DNA from: an uncultured Pseudomonadota bacterium | GTDB taxonomy: Bacteria; Myxococcota_A; Polyangia; Nannocystales; Nannocystaceae | NCBI GenBank assembly: GCA_913061055.1 | Contig: CAJXVA010000003.1 | Coordinates: 1-64,000, forward strand | Length of the DNA: 64,000 nt | Direction: 5' to 3' | Part shown: positions 1 through 10,081 of the stretch, in pieces | Layout of the letters: each line of letters begins with the position of its first letter | Position numbering within the stretch: the stretch's first letter is position 1 | Position numbers and translations under genes: made by a program | Notes under the pieces: generated by a model | Told to the model about the DNA's origin: nothing | The model's input: the letters and a program-made list of their open reading frames with translations, nothing else | The model's database searches: none

Positions 1-238
1 CCGCCTAGCCGGCGGTGAAAACCAGAATCTGCAGAAGGCGAGCCTCGGCTCGTCCATTCGCGTTGGTTCCGGCGGCGCGGCTTCGTCCCGGACCTGGCCC
101 TGGGGATCAGGTGACCACGTCCCTGAGGGCCAGGTGCGGCCGAGTGTTCTCGGGGCGCGGAGCTCCGGAGCACGCCCGCGAAGGTCTGAGACCCAAAGAG
201 CCAGTACACGACTCCCGGACTGGTCTTCCCCCCCTCGA

Positions 239-667
239 TCACTTGGGCTTGGTGTGGTGGAAGATCTCCACGTCGGGTTGCTTTCCAACGCGCCCGATGG
301 AGACGACGTAGCCTTCGTCACCAGACTTGAAGCTGTGGATGATGACCCCGTTGTCCTGCTTGTCCGTGTTTTCGAGTTCGAAGCCCTGCTTCTTGAACTC
401 AGCCTGGATGGTCTTGTCCACCTCTTCAGCAGACACGTCCTCGGGGAACCCAACAACCAACGAGTCGGCGGAGGCGCCGGGGCCCATGTCGACGCGCGCC
501 TTTCCGGCGTAGCAGGTGAAGCTCTTGTCCGCGATCTTCTCAAGCTTCGAGAAGTTGGCCTTGGCCGCCTCCGCGTCGGAGGCCAAGTCGTCCCGGTATT
601 CACATTTCCCGCATCCGCCGAGGAGGAGGGACGCGACGGTGGTGAGGAGTAGTGCCAGTCGGACCAT
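239..667 (-). CDS. Putative lipoprotein, unknown function
   Basis: ORF; MVRLALLLTTVASLLLGGC signal peptide with lipobox; start trimmed to internal ATG at 667. Confidence 0.7.
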   Translation of the reverse strand: MVRLALLLTTVASLLLGGCGKCEYRDDLASDAEAAKANFSKLEKIADKSFTCYAGKARVDMGPGASADSLVVGFPEDVSAEEVDKTIQAEFKKQGFELENTDKQDNGVIIHSFKSGDEGYVVSIGRVGKQPDVEIFHHTKPK

Positions 668-727
668 GGGCACTCTTACCACGCCGCCCTCAGACCGCGT
701 CAGCGGCAACTGTTCGGTGAAGGCAGA

Positions 728-1501
728 TCAGGCGCCGCCCATCGACGGGGTGCCGCGCAGCCACGCATCGTTCGCCTCGAAGAACGATTCAGCACTGCGA
801 CGCCCCAACGCCATCGCGTCCTCGATCCGGCGGCGATCCAGCTCCCATGTATCCAGCCGAAGCGGTTCGATGGGCCGCAGGATCCGACACGCCGGGGGGA
901 CATCGAAGACGCGCTCGCGCAGGAATCCTCCACGCAGCGTTCCCTCAGATCGCGTGACGCAGCCGATTTGTTTGCTCGCCCCCAGCGGCTCGAGCGTGTC
1001 GACGGGCGTCCGCACGTGCCACGCACCGTCGATGGCAGGCCGGCCGTCGACGGGGACCATGCGTGAGTACGGACCCGGGAAGAAACACGACGCCAGAACC
1101 GCGTCGACCAACGGGAGACGGTCGGGCTGACTGAGGATGCGCCGCGTCAGCCCACGTCGCCGAAGCACCGTGACGGTGATCGCCAGCGGCTTGGGAACAT
1201 CCGCCAGCACCATCGCGCCGAGCTTGTCGCGCAGCGGAACACCGACGACCTCGCTCATGACAAACGGCCAGCGCCCGCCGAGAATCCGCCTCGGCTGAAA
1301 CACAGCCGTTCCTCCGACTGACAGCCACAACTCGGCCAGCGCCTTCACTTCGCCCAGCGCCACCAGGGCCGCGATCACCGAACCCGAGCTCGCCCCGGCA
1401 ACCGAATCAGGTTCGTACCCATGGTCGTGCATCCACTCGGCCACGCCGACGTGAAATGCACCCTTGCAGGCGCACCCCTCGAAAGCGATCCCGAACGACA
1501 C
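728..1501 (-). CDS. Patatin-like phospholipase
   Basis: Nucleophile motif GASSG in SVAGASSGSVIAALVALG, oxyanion-like FEGCACKGAFHVGV, DGAWHVRTPVD; GTG start at 1501 proposed (ORF extends to 1642). Confidence 0.75.
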   Translation of the reverse strand: MSFGIAFEGCACKGAFHVGVAEWMHDHGYEPDSVAGASSGSVIAALVALGEVKALAELWLSVGGTAVFQPRRILGGRWPFVMSEVVGVPLRDKLGAMVLADVPKPLAITVTVLRRRGLTRRILSQPDRLPLVDAVLASCFFPGPYSRMVPVDGRPAIDGAWHVRTPVDTLEPLGASKQIGCVTRSEGTLRGGFLRERVFDVPPACRILRPIEPLRLDTWELDRRRIEDAMALGRRSAESFFEANDAWLRGTPSMGGA

Positions 1502-1663
1502 GCAGCTGCAATACGGCAACGCTGGGGTTCGGGCAAGCGGGAGGACTCCGAGGAACGCTGTCCTCGTCCGTATCGCACTCGGCACTGATGCAGGTCGATG
1601 ACGTTCCGATCCAGAGAGCCGCCTTGAGCCCGCCGCCCGCACGCTGTGGGGTAGACTGTCGCG

Positions 1664-2605
1664 ATGCGGCTAGCTGTCAGCGCATTGGGGAGCGTTCTCG
1701 CGACCGCGTGCGCGGTGCCCAATCCGCTGTACGGCGCGGAGACCGGGTCGCTCGGAGACGGATCGGGAGCTGGAACTGGAGACGCGACCGGCAGCGTCGA
1801 CGCAGCCGGCACAACGACGATGAGCACGATCGGCACGGGAACGGCCGGCGGCGAGGGCACGAACTCCGCGACCGGAGCCAGCACCGCCGTATCTGACACC
1901 GCCAAGATGGAGGACACCTCTGACACCGCCGAGGATGACACCGGTGCTCCATCTTCATCGACCGGCGCTGACGCCGTTGGTCCAGTGCAGCCCCCATGCA
2001 ACGACACGCCCGGGGGGTTCGAGGTCTTGGGGTGCTGGGACTTCGACGCCCTGAACGCAGCCGGCGACGAAGTGTTCAACCGCGTCGAGGACGGCCCGTC
2101 GATCTTCTTCAGCGGTCCCATCACCCCGGCACCCGGGTTGTGGGGCCAAGCGCTGGGGGCCGAGGACTCTCCCTTTGGGGTGGCTGAAATGGACGCGGCC
2201 GGCAACGTCCTCATCGAAGTCTGGTTCCGGACCGACGCCCCGAACCAGTGGCCGGAAGAGGGGACGATCCTCCGCCTGTGGCGTGACGTGACGCAGAGCA
2301 GCGAGTTCGCGGGCTTGAGACTGTTCGGGCCACCGGACCCACGACGGCAATTCGACGGGGGCTTGATGAGTGCGCCACTGGTGACCCTGTCCGCCGTCAC
2401 GGACTGCGCCGCGTTCGCGGTCGAAGAAGGCGAAATGGACATCCATACCGGCCTGAGCTCCGGGACGTTCTTCGCGACGGTTGGCGACGTTGGCTCCGGC
2501 GGATTCTCGTTCACGGTGGGCAATGGCGCGGCCGCGATCATCGACGGCATCCGCATCTCGAGCACTTGGACCGAGGTCGGTATCTGCTCACCGCCGCCAC
2601 CTTGA
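1664..2605 (+). CDS. Putative lipoprotein, possible LamG/concanavalin-like C-terminal region
   Basis: Lipobox ATAC then VPNPLYGAETG linker; C-terminal region resembles the 19687-20709 LamG-like protein in layout. Confidence 0.65.
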   Translation: MRLAVSALGSVLATACAVPNPLYGAETGSLGDGSGAGTGDATGSVDAAGTTTMSTIGTGTAGGEGTNSATGASTAVSDTAKMEDTSDTAEDDTGAPSSSTGADAVGPVQPPCNDTPGGFEVLGCWDFDALNAAGDEVFNRVEDGPSIFFSGPITPAPGLWGQALGAEDSPFGVAEMDAAGNVLIEVWFRTDAPNQWPEEGTILRLWRDVTQSSEFAGLRLFGPPDPRRQFDGGLMSAPLVTLSAVTDCAAFAVEEGEMDIHTGLSSGTFFATVGDVGSGGFSFTVGNGAAAIIDGIRISSTWTEVGICSPPPP

Positions 2606-2726
2606 TGCCGCAGATCCGCAAGCGCGAACCTCGAATCCGGGGGACCCCCACCGGTTGCGCCGCGTCAGCCATCTCGCCGCAACATCTGCGGGTCCCGTTT
2701 CGCCTTGCGCGACCCACGATTCAAGT

Positions 2727-3386
2727 ATGGCCAAGTATCTCGGCGAGATCATGAATCATGAGCTGTTCAGTGCGGCTCTGGACGACTTCGCGCTCGACGT
2801 GCGGGGCTACTTCCGGACGCTGGGGATCTCCGCCGCACCGGTCCTCGACGCAGCGGGACGCCCTGTGGGCTTCGTTTCACTCACCGACATGTTCGAGCTC
2901 TCCGAGGACACCCAGGTGGAGTCGATCATGTCCTCGCCCGCCGACCCGCTTCCGGTCACCGCGACGATCGAGGACGCGGCCAAGACCATGGCCGAGCGCG
3001 GCCGCCACCACTTGGTGGTCGTCGACGACGATGGACGCGCCGTGGGATTCGTCGGCTCGCTCGACGTGGTTCGCGGCCTCGTAGGCGCCCCCGTTCCGCA
3101 CCCTGAGGCGTTCCGAACCTACGAGCCTACGACCGGGACCGCTTGGAGCGAGGAGGCGACGCTGTCGATGGAGAACGTCGAGCGCATCCCGGATGGGCCG
3201 GGGGTGATCAGCCTCGTTCGCAGCAAGCCCGGCGAGCGGGACCGCGTCGTGTGGTCCGCGGGGAGCCAGAACGCCCGCACCAAGGCGATCGGGATCCTCA
3301 GCGGCGCAGAACCGACGCTGGAGTATCTCGCCGCTGACCTCGACGCCGGAGCCTTGCGGTTCCGCGTCGCGTCCAACCGGGGCTAG
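2727..3386 (+). CDS. CBS-domain protein
   Basis: Two CBS-like units (APVLDAAGRPVGFVSLTDMFEL... HHLVVVDDDGRAVGFVGSLDVVRGL); ATG 2727 in frame. Confidence 0.8.
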   Translation: MAKYLGEIMNHELFSAALDDFALDVRGYFRTLGISAAPVLDAAGRPVGFVSLTDMFELSEDTQVESIMSSPADPLPVTATIEDAAKTMAERGRHHLVVVDDDGRAVGFVGSLDVVRGLVGAPVPHPEAFRTYEPTTGTAWSEEATLSMENVERIPDGPGVISLVRSKPGERDRVVWSAGSQNARTKAIGILSGAEPTLEYLAADLDAGALRFRVASNRG

Positions 3387-3581
3387 GGCGCGAGCGCCGT
3401 ACCGGCTGGCTCTGCTGGCGAGCCCCGCAACTGAGCCCGGAACCAAACAGATCGCTGCGGACCGGTACTGCCGCTGTGTGATCTCCGTCGAGCGCGTTCG
3501 CGTCACGTGACCTCCTTCGCTTATCGTGCTGGCGTGGCCCGGAGTGTGGGCTCGCTCAGACCGCATGGTAAAGTGAGAGGC

Positions 3582-4325
3582 ATGGGGGATTGGCTCTACG
3601 CCCTTCTTGCTGCGGTGTTAGTGACCGCGGCCGTAGGCTGTGGTCACGACGAGGGCGCTGCGGATGGCGAGGCGGATAGCGATAGTGGCGAGGCCACGAG
3701 CGGTCAAGGGTCGGACGCTCAGGGCGCGGAGGCGTCCGGGGGAACCTCGTCTGGCGGAACGGACGGAGCGTCGTCCGGAGGAACGGACGGAGCGTCGTCC
3801 GGAGGAACGGATGGAACGGATGGAACGGATGGAGCGGGCATCGGAAGCATGACGTTGAGAGACGTCGCCGCCGACGCGCAGGCCTTCGTCGACGCCGGCC
3901 ACACCAACTGCCTCATCAACCTGATCGTCGCCCAAGGCATCGAACCGGACGGCACCGTTGCGACCCCCACACCCAAGAAGGTCGTCGGGTGGAGCGTGAA
4001 CTTCATCTGCGATGGTGAAACGGTCGCCTACAACGACCTCACGAGCTTCCCCAAACCATACGAGACGGTTGGGCCGGCGGCCCTGGACGCGGCGACGTTC
4101 GCCGTCGACGCCGTCCCCGACAGCCCCTCGATCATGTCGGACTATGCGGACGCTGGCTGCACGCCGGTCACCGGCGAGATGTTTGAATCGCTCCGGGTTA
4201 GCGCTTTTCCCGGAACAGACGGCACCGGACCTCGGATGATCGTGTTTGTCGGCTCCTCCGCCGGCGACTGGTCCGGCTCCTTCGACGCGTCCGGTCTCGT
4301 CGAACAGACAACTCCCTGCATGTAG
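3582..4325 (+). CDS. Putative lipoprotein with repetitive GGTDGASS linker
   Basis: Signal MGDWLYALLAAVLVTAAVGC; Gly/Ser/Thr linker. Confidence 0.65.
   Translation: MGDWLYALLAAVLVTAAVGCGHDEGAADGEADSDSGEATSGQGSDAQGAEASGGTSSGGTDGASSGGTDGASSGGTDGTDGTDGAGIGSMTLRDVAADAQAFVDAGHTNCLINLIVAQGIEPDGTVATPTPKKVVGWSVNFICDGETVAYNDLTSFPKPYETVGPAALDAATFAVDAVPDSPSIMSDYADAGCTPVTGEMFESLRVSAFPGTDGTGPRMIVFVGSSAGDWSGSFDASGLVEQTTPCM
3756..3836 (+). repeat. In-frame minisatellite (24-bp and 9-bp units)
   Basis: ggaacggacggagcgtcgtccgga repeated, then ggaacggat x3. Confidence 0.85.
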
Positions 4326-4401
4326 CCCGTAGCCCTTCCGGGTCAGGCAGACCTCGCGGTTTCAGGCGAAGCAGGGGTTCGTGCGCGGACCCAGGGCCGT
4401 T

Positions 4402-5055
4402 TCATTCCCCCTGCGTCGCGTACTCGCAGTTGTCGTAGTCGATGACGTCATCCACCTGTGGCACGACCCCGTCTCGCAGGGTCTCGATCCAGCACGCGAT
4501 GGCGCCAATCTCGGCTTCGCTCAGGCGCCCGCTCGCCAAGGGCATCGACGACCCGGCGGACTCCCCTGTCACCCTCTGGAACAGCGCGGAATCTTGTGGG
4601 GATCCGGGCGTGATGCACAGGATCCCGGTCGCACGGCATGGGACTCCGATGGAGTCGAACAGGGAGTCCGGCTGCGCCATGTCCGGAAACTCGCGAGTGT
4701 GGTGACAGACGTTGTTGAACGGCGTGCACGTACGCTGAATGACCTTGTCGTACAGGTTGGCGTACGTCTGAAAGTCATCGCGTGCTTCAGGTAGCCAACC
4801 CGCCTCGTCGCCCCCGGTGGAGCTGCTTTCATCGCTGCCCCCCGGATCGAGACCATCCGTGGTCGGTTCGGGGTCGACCCCGCTCGTCTGCGTCGGGTCC
4901 ATCCCGCCCGTCTGAGACTCTGTGGTGTCGGACCCCGCCGCTTCGGTCCCGCCCCCAGAGTTGGCGCCACCGGAGACCGCGACGCTCGGGCCGCACGCCG
5001 TCAACCCTGCTACCGCAACCCAGGAGATTGCGCTCCGTTCGATCCATCGCCCCAT
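4402..5055 (-). CDS. Putative lipoprotein, cytochrome-c-like region with non-canonical heme motif
   Basis: Lipobox LTAC; CTPFNNVCHH...PGSPQDSALFQRVTG...SMPLASGRLSEAEIGAIACWIETL resembles c-type cytochrome domains. Confidence 0.6.
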   Translation of the reverse strand: MGRWIERSAISWVAVAGLTACGPSVAVSGGANSGGGTEAAGSDTTESQTGGMDPTQTSGVDPEPTTDGLDPGGSDESSSTGGDEAGWLPEARDDFQTYANLYDKVIQRTCTPFNNVCHHTREFPDMAQPDSLFDSIGVPCRATGILCITPGSPQDSALFQRVTGESAGSSMPLASGRLSEAEIGAIACWIETLRDGVVPQVDDVIDYDNCEYATQGE

Positions 5056-5176
5056 CGTGTGCCCCGTAGGACACCGCGCTCGCATCTTCTTCCGGATTCC
5101 TTCGGATTCCCCGTTTCACGACCGTTGGCGGCATCCGGTGACTGCGGCATCGCCATCGTACAGTCGCGCTGGCGCC

Positions 5177-6841
5177 ATGAGACCCAACCGTCTGCTCCTC
5201 CTCGTCGCGCTCACCGGTTGCGGCGCCTCCTCGAACACCGCATCCGCGCCTGCCTCCACGGTCTCCACACGTTGGGCGACCGCCACGACTCCCGAAGCAT
5301 TCGTTCCCCTCGCCCCCGACGAACTGCAGCGTCTCCGCCAGTCGGTCCTTTCCACCCGGCCCCAGTCGACCGTCGATGTGCAGGGCCGCAGATCCAAGGA
5401 CGGGTTCTCTTCGGGCGTGGTCTGGGTGATGTCGGCGGAGCACCCGGACCTGGAGAACTCTCGTGGCATGAGCCTGCGCCAACTTGCGGCGGGGTTGCGA
5501 GAGAGCACCGAAACGCAAGCCAGCGCCCGGGGTCTGCCGGCACCGTCGGGCGGCGACTTCCGGCTCATCGAGCGGCCGGACGACAACCAGATCGAGCTCA
5601 ACTGGATGATGCGCGGCCCGTCTGGCAAGGTGCTGGAGAACCGTGCGCTGATGGGTCTGCGCAGCGATGGCGTGCTTCTCGAGGCGGTCTGCAGCTGCTC
5701 GGAGGTTGGATGCGCGCGGGAGCGATGCTCCTTTTCGATGCCGACCGCCGGACTGCTCCCCATCGACACGCGCTTCGAGGCCCCACGCGACGACGACGAG
5801 TTGGAGTACCTCGATTCGCGATGGGCATCGGTGCGGGTGCCCAAGACGTACGTGGCGCTAAGTCCCGCAGAGCAGGTCCAGCTTCCCTCCAAGTCCATCG
5901 CCGGCATGCAGGTGGAGTTCAAGGGACGCAGGCACCCCGCGGGCGCGGCCGGCGGGCTCGCGTATGTCCGATCGGTCGACCATGAGCCGCTGTACTCCTA
6001 CGGCCGCACACTGACAGAGGTCGTGAAGGAGACGCGCCTGGTTCGGGCGAATCTGGAGGACGCGGTTCCTGCGGGCCAGCGGCTCGCATACACCCTGCAC
6101 GAGGATCCGTCGGATCGGGTCATCGAACTACGAGGCGCCCAGCCCGAAGAGTCGGCGACCCGCAGTCACAACCGTTCGGTCTTCACCTTCCTGACCGATG
6201 GAACGCTGCGTGAAGCGGAGTGCTTCTGCGATGCGAACGTGTGCTCGGTGGATGACTGCACGTTGGACGTCGGTGACGCAGACCGGGCTCCGATCGACAC
6301 CCCCGTGTTCCCCGGGGGCGAGCCGAAGCACATGTCCCTGGGCGAGGGGGCGATCAACTTCGACGTGCCGCCGTTTCTCGAACAACTCGATGCGGCTGAG
6401 GCCGCGAAGATCGACTGGGTTCCCGACGCCACCCACCTGCAGGGAACCGACCGGCTCTGTTTTGCGTCGCCCCAGGACGAGGGGATCGGATTCGTCTGCG
6501 CAGCGGAACGCCGCTGGTGCGCCGAGGGTGCGTGCACTGTCGATGACGTCACCGGCTACGCGAAGGCCGAGGCGAACATGCTCGCCGAGGCGATATCGTC
6601 GCCTACGACGACGGTGAAACCAGTCATCAGCCAGAGCCAACGCATGCGCACGACCGCAGGGAAGACGCAGACAGTCCGGGAGTTCTCAGCCAAGGTTGGC
6701 CGGACGGTCTGGCGAAAGAGCGTGGTGTGGGCGGACGGTGATGTCGTTCGAGAGCGAACGTGCACCTGCTCCGGAAACCCCTGCCGCCTGATGGAGAAGA
6801 CCTGCGCGATCGCTGAGCCCCTAGGGGACGCCCACCGCTGA
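5177..6841 (+). CDS. Putative lipoprotein with internal Cys-cluster repeats
   Basis: Lipobox LTGC; repeated CxCx(5-6)Cx(4-6)C clusters; ATG 5177 in frame. Confidence 0.7.
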   Translation: MRPNRLLLLVALTGCGASSNTASAPASTVSTRWATATTPEAFVPLAPDELQRLRQSVLSTRPQSTVDVQGRRSKDGFSSGVVWVMSAEHPDLENSRGMSLRQLAAGLRESTETQASARGLPAPSGGDFRLIERPDDNQIELNWMMRGPSGKVLENRALMGLRSDGVLLEAVCSCSEVGCARERCSFSMPTAGLLPIDTRFEAPRDDDELEYLDSRWASVRVPKTYVALSPAEQVQLPSKSIAGMQVEFKGRRHPAGAAGGLAYVRSVDHEPLYSYGRTLTEVVKETRLVRANLEDAVPAGQRLAYTLHEDPSDRVIELRGAQPEESATRSHNRSVFTFLTDGTLREAECFCDANVCSVDDCTLDVGDADRAPIDTPVFPGGEPKHMSLGEGAINFDVPPFLEQLDAAEAAKIDWVPDATHLQGTDRLCFASPQDEGIGFVCAAERRWCAEGACTVDDVTGYAKAEANMLAEAISSPTTTVKPVISQSQRMRTTAGKTQTVREFSAKVGRTVWRKSVVWADGDVVRERTCTCSGNPCRLMEKTCAIAEPLGDAHR

Positions 6842-6945
6842 CGACTCTACGGAGAGGAAACGGCAGAGCCAGACGTCCCGCGGCAGCGCAGCGGCGGGAC
6901 ACAGCGTCACGAGAACGGTCCATTCACGCCTGGGACCTCGGTGTC

Positions 6946-7632
6946 ATGTTGATCTTCATGATGCTCACATTCCGCGTTTTGTGGATCGGTGTGTTCACGC
7001 TGCTTCTCAGCGCCTGTGCCGGACCCAAAGCTCCGGCGCAGGCCGCGTGGGTGCCCGACGCAACCGGGTGGACCCTTCGAGACGTCGATCACGCGGACCC
7101 GCCGTTGTGGGTCCTCTACGAGCGAGACGCGCTCGGGGCCGACGTCAAAGAGTTTCGCATCGTCGGCGTGGTGGATGCCGAACCGGACGTCGCGATGCGG
7201 GCGCTGCGGTATCGACTGCTCGACGAGCAATACATCCCCGAGGGCCTGCAGCGCCGCATCCTCGAAGAGTCCGCGTCCACCGTCGTCCTCTACGGCCGCA
7301 CACCGTTGCCCTTCCCCTTTCGCGACCGCGAAGCGACGGAGCATCTGAGTTTCACCCACGACCCGGACGCGGGCGTGTTTCGGGTCGACGCGAAGGCGAT
7401 CGACCCGGGTGGAGAGCCGCCGCGCGGAGTCTTGCGGGTCCCGGTCATTGAGAACTCCTGGACGCTGGCACCAACCGGGTCGGGCCAGAGCGTGTTCACC
7501 ACCGACACGGTCCACGACATCGGCGGTGCCTTCCCGAACTCGTTGATCTACGGGCCGATCTGCGACCAGCTCGTCGAAGACCTGCACACCGTTCGAGAAC
7601 TCGCGGCTTCAATGGAAGCTGCGCCCAGATGA
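6946..7632 (+). CDS. Putative lipoprotein, unknown function
   Basis: VLWIGVFTLLLSAC lipobox. Confidence 0.65.
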   Translation: MLIFMMLTFRVLWIGVFTLLLSACAGPKAPAQAAWVPDATGWTLRDVDHADPPLWVLYERDALGADVKEFRIVGVVDAEPDVAMRALRYRLLDEQYIPEGLQRRILEESASTVVLYGRTPLPFPFRDREATEHLSFTHDPDAGVFRVDAKAIDPGGEPPRGVLRVPVIENSWTLAPTGSGQSVFTTDTVHDIGGAFPNSLIYGPICDQLVEDLHTVRELAASMEAAPR

Positions 7633-7735
7633 CCCCACCCCCTTCCTGGCGCGAATGATGATCGGGTACACACGAGTCTCTCCAGTTGGGCAGCGGCCGA
7701 CAGCCGTAGGTCGTTCGCGAGCCTGCGGAGGTCGC

Positions 7736-8122
7736 CTACACGTGCTGGTCGAAGAGAATCGCGTTGCCGTCCGGATCCACCATCGTGAAGCTCGCCGGAC
7801 CGGTCGTGCTCTCATCGGCCTCGGTCGTCAGAGACACGCCCTGGGACTTGAGCTGTTTTTGCAGCTCACGAACATCGGTGAACTCGCTCAGGGGGTCGCC
7901 GTTGCTGTCCCAGCCCGGATTGAACGTCATCAGGTTGCCCTCGAACATGCCCTGGAAGAGCCCGATCTTGGTCTCACCGTTTCGCAGAATCAACCAGTTT
8001 TGCGCCTCGTCGCCGCCGATCTTCTCGAAACCCAACTTCGCGTAGAACGCCTTGGAGGCCTGAAGGTCCTTCACGGCTAGGCTCACGGAGAAATTGCCGA
8101 GCGTCGTTGTCTGTCCTGTCAT
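7736..8122 (-). CDS. VOC (glyoxalase/bleomycin-resistance-like) family protein
   Basis: FSVSLAVKDLQASKAFYAKLGFEKIGG...FTMVDPDGNAILFDQHV. Confidence 0.85.
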   Translation of the reverse strand: MTGQTTTLGNFSVSLAVKDLQASKAFYAKLGFEKIGGDEAQNWLILRNGETKIGLFQGMFEGNLMTFNPGWDSNGDPLSEFTDVRELQKQLKSQGVSLTTEADESTTGPASFTMVDPDGNAILFDQHV

Positions 8123-8150
8123 CGTGGGCCGACACTAGCTCCCCTACTCC

Positions 8151-9083
8151 GTGGCTGACTTGCCAAATCTTGCGAACCTCGACTATGTCGCCCGCGTCAA
8201 CCGGGCGATCGATCACATCGTCGGGAACTTGAGCGAACCGCTGAAGCTCGAGGATGTCGCCAGGGTCGCGTGCTTTTCCCCCTGCCACTTCCATCGCATC
8301 TTCAAGGGGCTGGTCGGCGAGACCCTCAACGTCTTCGTCAAGCGCGTTCGGTTGGAAAAGGCGGTCCACATGCTGAGTTATCGACAGGGCATGACCCTGA
8401 CGGACATCGCGCTCGCATGTGGTTTTTCCTCGAGTTCGGACTTTTCGCGGAGTTTCCGGAGCCGCTACGGCGTGCCGCCGCGGGTCTTCGACGTCGAAAC
8501 CTTCCGGCGGAGCAATCGCGAAACGATGCATCAGGATCACGCGGGTCCCCAGCAGCTCGCGCGTCTGCCCGCCGGCGACAATCCAGACGGGTTCGCCGTC
8601 ACGCTCCGCGATTGCCCGCGGCGGCGCGTCGCCTACATCCGCGTCCACCGTCCCTACGAGGGGAGCCACGTGATGGACGCGGTGACCCGCTTGCGAGTCT
8701 GGGCGGAGGGGCACGGCCTTGCCGACGGCCAGTGGCTCGGCTACCAGTGGGACGATCCGGAGGTCGTTGCGCTCGACAAGTGTCGCTACGACATCGGGCT
8801 CGAGGTTCCCGACTCCGTTCCGGCACAGGGCGGGGTGTGCATCCACGAGTTCGAGCCCATGAAGGTCGCAGAGCTCGAAATTGCCGGCGGGGTCGATCTG
8901 GAGATGCGCGCTCTCGACTGGCTCTACCTCACCTGGCTGCCGGCCAGTGGGTTCGTCCCCGACGACCAACCAGGTTTCGAAGCGTTCAACGGACAACCGT
9001 TCGCACACGGCTCCGAGTACTTCGAGTTGCGGGTGCAGCTGCCGGTGACCGAAGCCGCGCCGCACACGTTGCCAAAACGGTGA
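8151..9083 (+). CDS. AraC family transcriptional regulator with GyrI-like effector domain
   Basis: HTH: LSEPLKLEDVARVACFSPCHFHRIFKGLVGETLNVFVKRVRLEKAVHML...LTDIALACGFSSSSDFSRSFRSRYG; C-terminal GyrI-like region. Confidence 0.9.
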   Translation: MADLPNLANLDYVARVNRAIDHIVGNLSEPLKLEDVARVACFSPCHFHRIFKGLVGETLNVFVKRVRLEKAVHMLSYRQGMTLTDIALACGFSSSSDFSRSFRSRYGVPPRVFDVETFRRSNRETMHQDHAGPQQLARLPAGDNPDGFAVTLRDCPRRRVAYIRVHRPYEGSHVMDAVTRLRVWAEGHGLADGQWLGYQWDDPEVVALDKCRYDIGLEVPDSVPAQGGVCIHEFEPMKVAELEIAGGVDLEMRALDWLYLTWLPASGFVPDDQPGFEAFNGQPFAHGSEYFELRVQLPVTEAAPHTLPKR

Positions 9084-9160
9084 GGCTAGATCCCCGTCCA
9101 TCCTTCGTCGGTGTCGCACCGTGGGGCGGCGGGCGATCCGAAGCGGGATGCAGATGGAAC

Positions 9161-9197
9161 TTCACTCGAGGCGGAACACGCGAAGCCGCCGAGTGAA
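9161..9197. terminator. Candidate bidirectional hairpin between convergent genes
   Basis: ttcactcg ... cgagtgaa plus gcgg ... ccgc; lies between 9083(+) and 9203(-). Confidence 0.45.
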
Positions 9198-9202
9198 CCC
9201 GA

Positions 9203-9826
9203 TCAGTCGCAGCTCTCGAAGCGCACGTCCGCGACCAAGGTGCCACCGTCTTCGAAGGCGCAGTTCAGCTTGAGCCTTCCGTCGAGCAGTCGAATCTCGT
9301 TGACCCAGGTATCGGTCTTCTTGACCTCCAGGTCGAACGTCGTGCACTGCGAAGGATCCACGCGGACGATGGTGCAGTCATCATTGTCCGGTCCCTTGCA
9401 GGACCCGGGCAGTTCGACGTCCAGGAAGTCTCCCTCCCGAGCGTCCACGACCGCCTTGATGGCGCCGGAGTTCTCGTCGTCTCCAAGGAGGAAGACGCCA
9501 TAGAAAGACTCGTGCTCACCCGATCGACATTGCTGCGGGACGAAGTTCAACGATCCGAGAGGCTCGCCCTGCGCCGTCACACTCCCCTCGGTGCTCGAGC
9601 ATCCTTTGAACATGAACACGGCCCAGAAAATGACGGCCCAGATGGGTAGCGCGAGTAAAGACCGAAGGAAGAGCTTTCGTTTGTTGGCAGGCGCTAGCCC
9701 TTGCGGTCGGGTCCCGGCCTCGACGGCACCCAGCTGCCCCGTCAGGCCATCCCTGGCCGAGCCACACTTGCTGCAGAATCGGTCGTTGGCATCGAATTGT
9801 TCGCCACAAGCTGTACAGAAGGTCAT
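9203..9826 (-). CDS. Zinc-ribbon membrane-anchored protein
   Basis: N-terminal FCTACGEQFDANDRFCSKCG, then TM LFLRSLLALPIWAVIFWAVFMF. Confidence 0.75.
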   Translation of the reverse strand: MTFCTACGEQFDANDRFCSKCGSARDGLTGQLGAVEAGTRPQGLAPANKRKLFLRSLLALPIWAVIFWAVFMFKGCSSTEGSVTAQGEPLGSLNFVPQQCRSGEHESFYGVFLLGDDENSGAIKAVVDAREGDFLDVELPGSCKGPDNDDCTIVRVDPSQCTTFDLEVKKTDTWVNEIRLLDGRLKLNCAFEDGGTLVADVRFESCD

Positions 9827-10081
9827 TTGAACTCGATTCCGCGATGCCTGCCGGGGTCTTCCCGAGACATCGCACCCCGGTGGTGACGCGAGCGGGACAG
9901 CGGTTCAAAAGAACTTTCTTGGCCCCCTCGGCTTCGCCGAAACGGGCGGAGCTACGGTTGCGTCCAGGTATCTGGACCTGGCCCAGAGGCCGAGAGGGTA
10001 CGGACGCAGCCAGAACAATCGCCGCGGGCGTCCATCCCTCGGAGAACGACGTTGGCTCGCTGTCCTTGCTACGCTCCGCGC

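Noticed and set aside
1375-2565. 396-aa minus-strand ORF
   Set aside because: Mostly antisense of the 1664-2605 lipoprotein.
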